Assembly (NCBI GenBank): GCA_964510525.1
Contig: CAZECE010000043.1
Span: forward strand, 1-51,452
Length of the DNA: 51,452 nucleotides
Origin: CAZECE01 sp964510525
GTDB taxonomy: Bacteria; Pseudomonadota; Gammaproteobacteria; Pseudomonadales; JANQJO01
Reading direction: 5' to 3'
Position numbers and translations under genes: made by a program. Positions 50,142-51,452 of this stretch are shown one piece after another; position 1 is the first letter of the stretch; every line of letters begins with the position of its first letter. The notes under the pieces are model-generated. The model was not told the DNA's origin. It did no database searches and saw only the letters and a program-made list of their open reading frames with translations.

Positions 50142-50168
50142 TATCGGCGTTGGTTTTGCCAATTTTAA
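50142..50168 (-). promoter_or_regulatory. sigma-28 promoter of fliC
   Basis: On the minus strand TAAAATTG (50161-50168), exactly 11 bases, then GCCGATAC (50142-50149). The consensus is TAAAGTTT-N11-GCCGATAA, so the -10 matches 7 of 8 and the -35 5-6 of 8 with ideal spacing. It leaves a 5' leader of about 125 bases before the fliC start. Confidence 0.85.
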
Positions 50169-50299
50169 GAACTTTTAGATCTTAAATTTAATTGTCCTAT
50201 AACTTTTGTGGGATTTATTGAAGGGCTAGTAACAGTAAGGGTGTAAGAAAGCCTAATAATCAATAACTTGGCCCGTTTCTTGTTTAGAAAAATAAAAAT

Positions 50300-50340
50300 A
50301 AAAAATCTTGCCAGATGTTTGGCAGGCCTATTTTTTTTAT
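50300..50340. terminator. terminator-like hairpin in the fliC upstream region
   Basis: The 383-base gap 50012-50394 holds the fliC promoter and leader and this hairpin: CTTGCCA (50307-50313) pairs with TGGCAGG (50320-50326), loop GATGTT. Short T-rich or A-rich tracts flank it on both sides, so it could stop transcription in either direction. No gene lies just upstream on either strand, which makes its role unclear. The rest of the gap shows nothing clear. Confidence 0.5.
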
Positions 50341-50394
50341 TTTTAACCCGCGATTTATTTTTTTTACGATGTTTAATGCAAGGAAAGTGACATC

Positions 50395-51054
50395 ATGCTG
50401 CCTATTTTTATTGGTACCGACCACCGTCAACATATCGCCTATACGGTTTTGCAACATTCAATTGCCACTCGAGCCAGTAAACCGGTTGCTGTGACGCCAT
50501 TGCTGTTGCCTCAACTACCCATTCAACGAAGAGGGCTAACGGATTTTACGTTTTCGCGTTATTTAGTGCCCTATCTTTGTGATTATCAAGGGTGGGCTTT
50601 GTTTTTGGATGGAGACTTTTTGTGTTTAACGGATATTTATAAAATATTGGAGCAAGCGGATGAGCGGTACGCTGTTCAGGTGGTGAAAAGCCGGATGCAA
50701 TTTGAATGGGCATCCATGATGTTGTTTAACTGTGCCGCTTGTCAGGCATTAACGCCTGAGTTTATAGAAAAGGGGGAGCCACAAAAATTAGATTGGGGTC
50801 CCGTAGGTACATTGACAGCGGATTGGAATCACTTAGTCGGCTATGATCAACCGAGAGACGATGCCAAACTGGTTCATTATACCCAAGGTATTCCCGCCTT
50901 TTTAGAAATGAAAGGCACAGAGTATTACGATCATTGGCACGCTGAATTGGGCCAGTGTTTGGACAGTTGTTCTTGGTTGGAGTTAATGGGAACTTCGGTT
51001 CATGCCCAGCCGGTTGTGAATAGAATTCAACAACAAACTCAAATAGCCAATTAA
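50395..51054 (+). CDS. GT-A-type glycosyltransferase-like protein
   Basis: A 219-residue protein resembling small GT8-like glycosyltransferases: the N-terminus PIFIGTDHRQHIAYTVLQHS matches the nucleotide-sugar strand, ALFLDGDFLCLTDI near residue 78 has the metal-binding Asp-Gly-Asp, and KLVHYTQGIPAF near residue 164 supplies the late His seen in this fold (VHYTxGxP). AAGGAAAG precedes the ATG. Its place beside fliC and before a TPR protein suggests a flagellar or surface glycan role. Donor and acceptor are unknown. Confidence 0.75.
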   Translation: MLPIFIGTDHRQHIAYTVLQHSIATRASKPVAVTPLLLPQLPIQRRGLTDFTFSRYLVPYLCDYQGWALFLDGDFLCLTDIYKILEQADERYAVQVVKSRMQFEWASMMLFNCAACQALTPEFIEKGEPQKLDWGPVGTLTADWNHLVGYDQPRDDAKLVHYTQGIPAFLEMKGTEYYDHWHAELGQCLDSCSWLELMGTSVHAQPVVNRIQQQTQIAN

Positions 51055-51060
51055 TTCACA

Positions 51061-51452
51061 ATGACAATGAAGGAGCCGTTTGACGCAGCGCAGAAAGCGC
51101 AGCAAGAGCAACGATGGCAAGAAGCTATTGATGGCTTTCGTCAGTGCTTGGATGTTGCACCCGAAAATATAGCGGCTCGTTTTAATTTATCTCAAAGTTT
51201 GTTGTCATCCGGTGCTATGGAATTGGCGATTGATGAGCTTAAGCAGCTAATTGCAATGCAGCCAGAAGAAGCGTATTGGGTTGAAGTGTTAGCGGAGACT
51301 TTTTTTAAGCAAAAAAATATACCTGCTGCGATTGAGTGTATTCAATCGTCTTTATTAAAGGTGCAACAGCCTGCTGAGCTATTAAGTCGTTTAGGCTCTT
51401 TCTTTCAATCTCAAAACCGTTATCCAGACGCCATAGCTTATGGTCACTGGGC
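51061..51452 (+). CDS. TPR-repeat protein, N-terminal part (3' truncated)
   Basis: An open frame runs from ATG 51061 (or ATG 51067) to the window edge, about 130 codons. The sequence shows tetratricopeptide repeats: WQEAIDGFRQCLDVAPENIA, ELAIDELKQLIAMQPEEAYW, PAAIECIQSSLL and YPDAIAYG, each with the expected small and aromatic residues. Such proteins beside flagellin are often long TPR-methyltransferase or TPR-glycosyltransferase fusions, but the rest lies outside the window. It follows the GT gene by 6 bases. Confidence 0.75.
   Translation, partial: MTMKEPFDAAQKAQQEQRWQEAIDGFRQCLDVAPENIAARFNLSQSLLSSGAMELAIDELKQLIAMQPEEAYWVEVLAETFFKQKNIPAAIECIQSSLLKVQQPAELLSRLGSFFQSQNRYPDAIAYGHW

Overview
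This window looks like chromosome from a flagellated, probably marine gammaproteobacterium. The basis is a TonB/Fur-type iron uptake locus, imelysin-family lipoproteins, a MAPEG protein and pterin dehydratase of gammaproteobacterial type, and a sigma-28 flagellin promoter. I cannot name the genus from the sequence. I saw no rRNA, tRNA, CRISPR array or complete insertion sequence.

Layout. 1-4600: the tail of an RmlD-like sugar reductase, a DUF4442 hotdog protein, small housekeeping and membrane genes (cyclic-nucleotide-binding protein, MAPEG, phhB, a YjdF-like protein), then a type II toxin-antitoxin pair next to a scrap of a PIN-domain toxin. 4591-11475 (minus strand): a tight iron-uptake operon in the order DUF4856 lipoprotein, imelysin lipoprotein, FecA-like TonB-dependent receptor, membrane fatty-acid-hydroxylase-like protein, TonB. 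It is divergent from a ferric ABC transporter (fbpA, fbpB, fbpC; 11641-15479) across a single convincing Fur box. pyrC follows. 16600-21250: two unrelated-looking copies of the AAA/DUF4143 ATPase family, each with a perfect inverted repeat just upstream, flanking a CNNM/CBS membrane protein and a pirin.

21369-42114: a large glycan-modification island. It begins with a GT2 and a CDP-sugar pathway (RfbF, RfbG, an RmlC-like epimerase, a sugar C-methyltransferase and an SDR reductase), which suggests a branched CDP-6-deoxyhexose. It continues with two FkbM methyltransferases, two paralogous radical SAM/SPASM enzymes, three further methyltransferases and three glycosyltransferases (counting the opening GT2). 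Then comes the most unusual part, 36279-42114: a three-domain protein (adenylation, carrier, AAC(3)-like acyltransferase), ComB, ComA, a VOC protein and a DUF4910 aminopeptidase-like protein. ComA and ComB together make 3-sulfolactate from phosphoenolpyruvate and sulfite. The neighbouring fusion has what is needed to activate a carboxylic acid and pass it to an amine. I infer a system that decorates a surface or flagellar glycan with sulfolactate, or a related acid, in amide linkage.

42120-50011 (minus strand): pseB (first step of pseudaminic acid synthesis), a Maf-type flagellin glycosyltransferase, an enlarged fliD and a large fliC. This ties the island to flagellin glycosylation. The window closes with a GT-A-like glycosyltransferase and the start of a TPR protein.

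Two island genes (the SDR at 26019 and the CmcI-like gene at 32803) carry single-base frameshifts near their 3' ends. In both, one extra base restores the family's normal C-terminus, so either the assembly has indels or these genes are switched or decaying.
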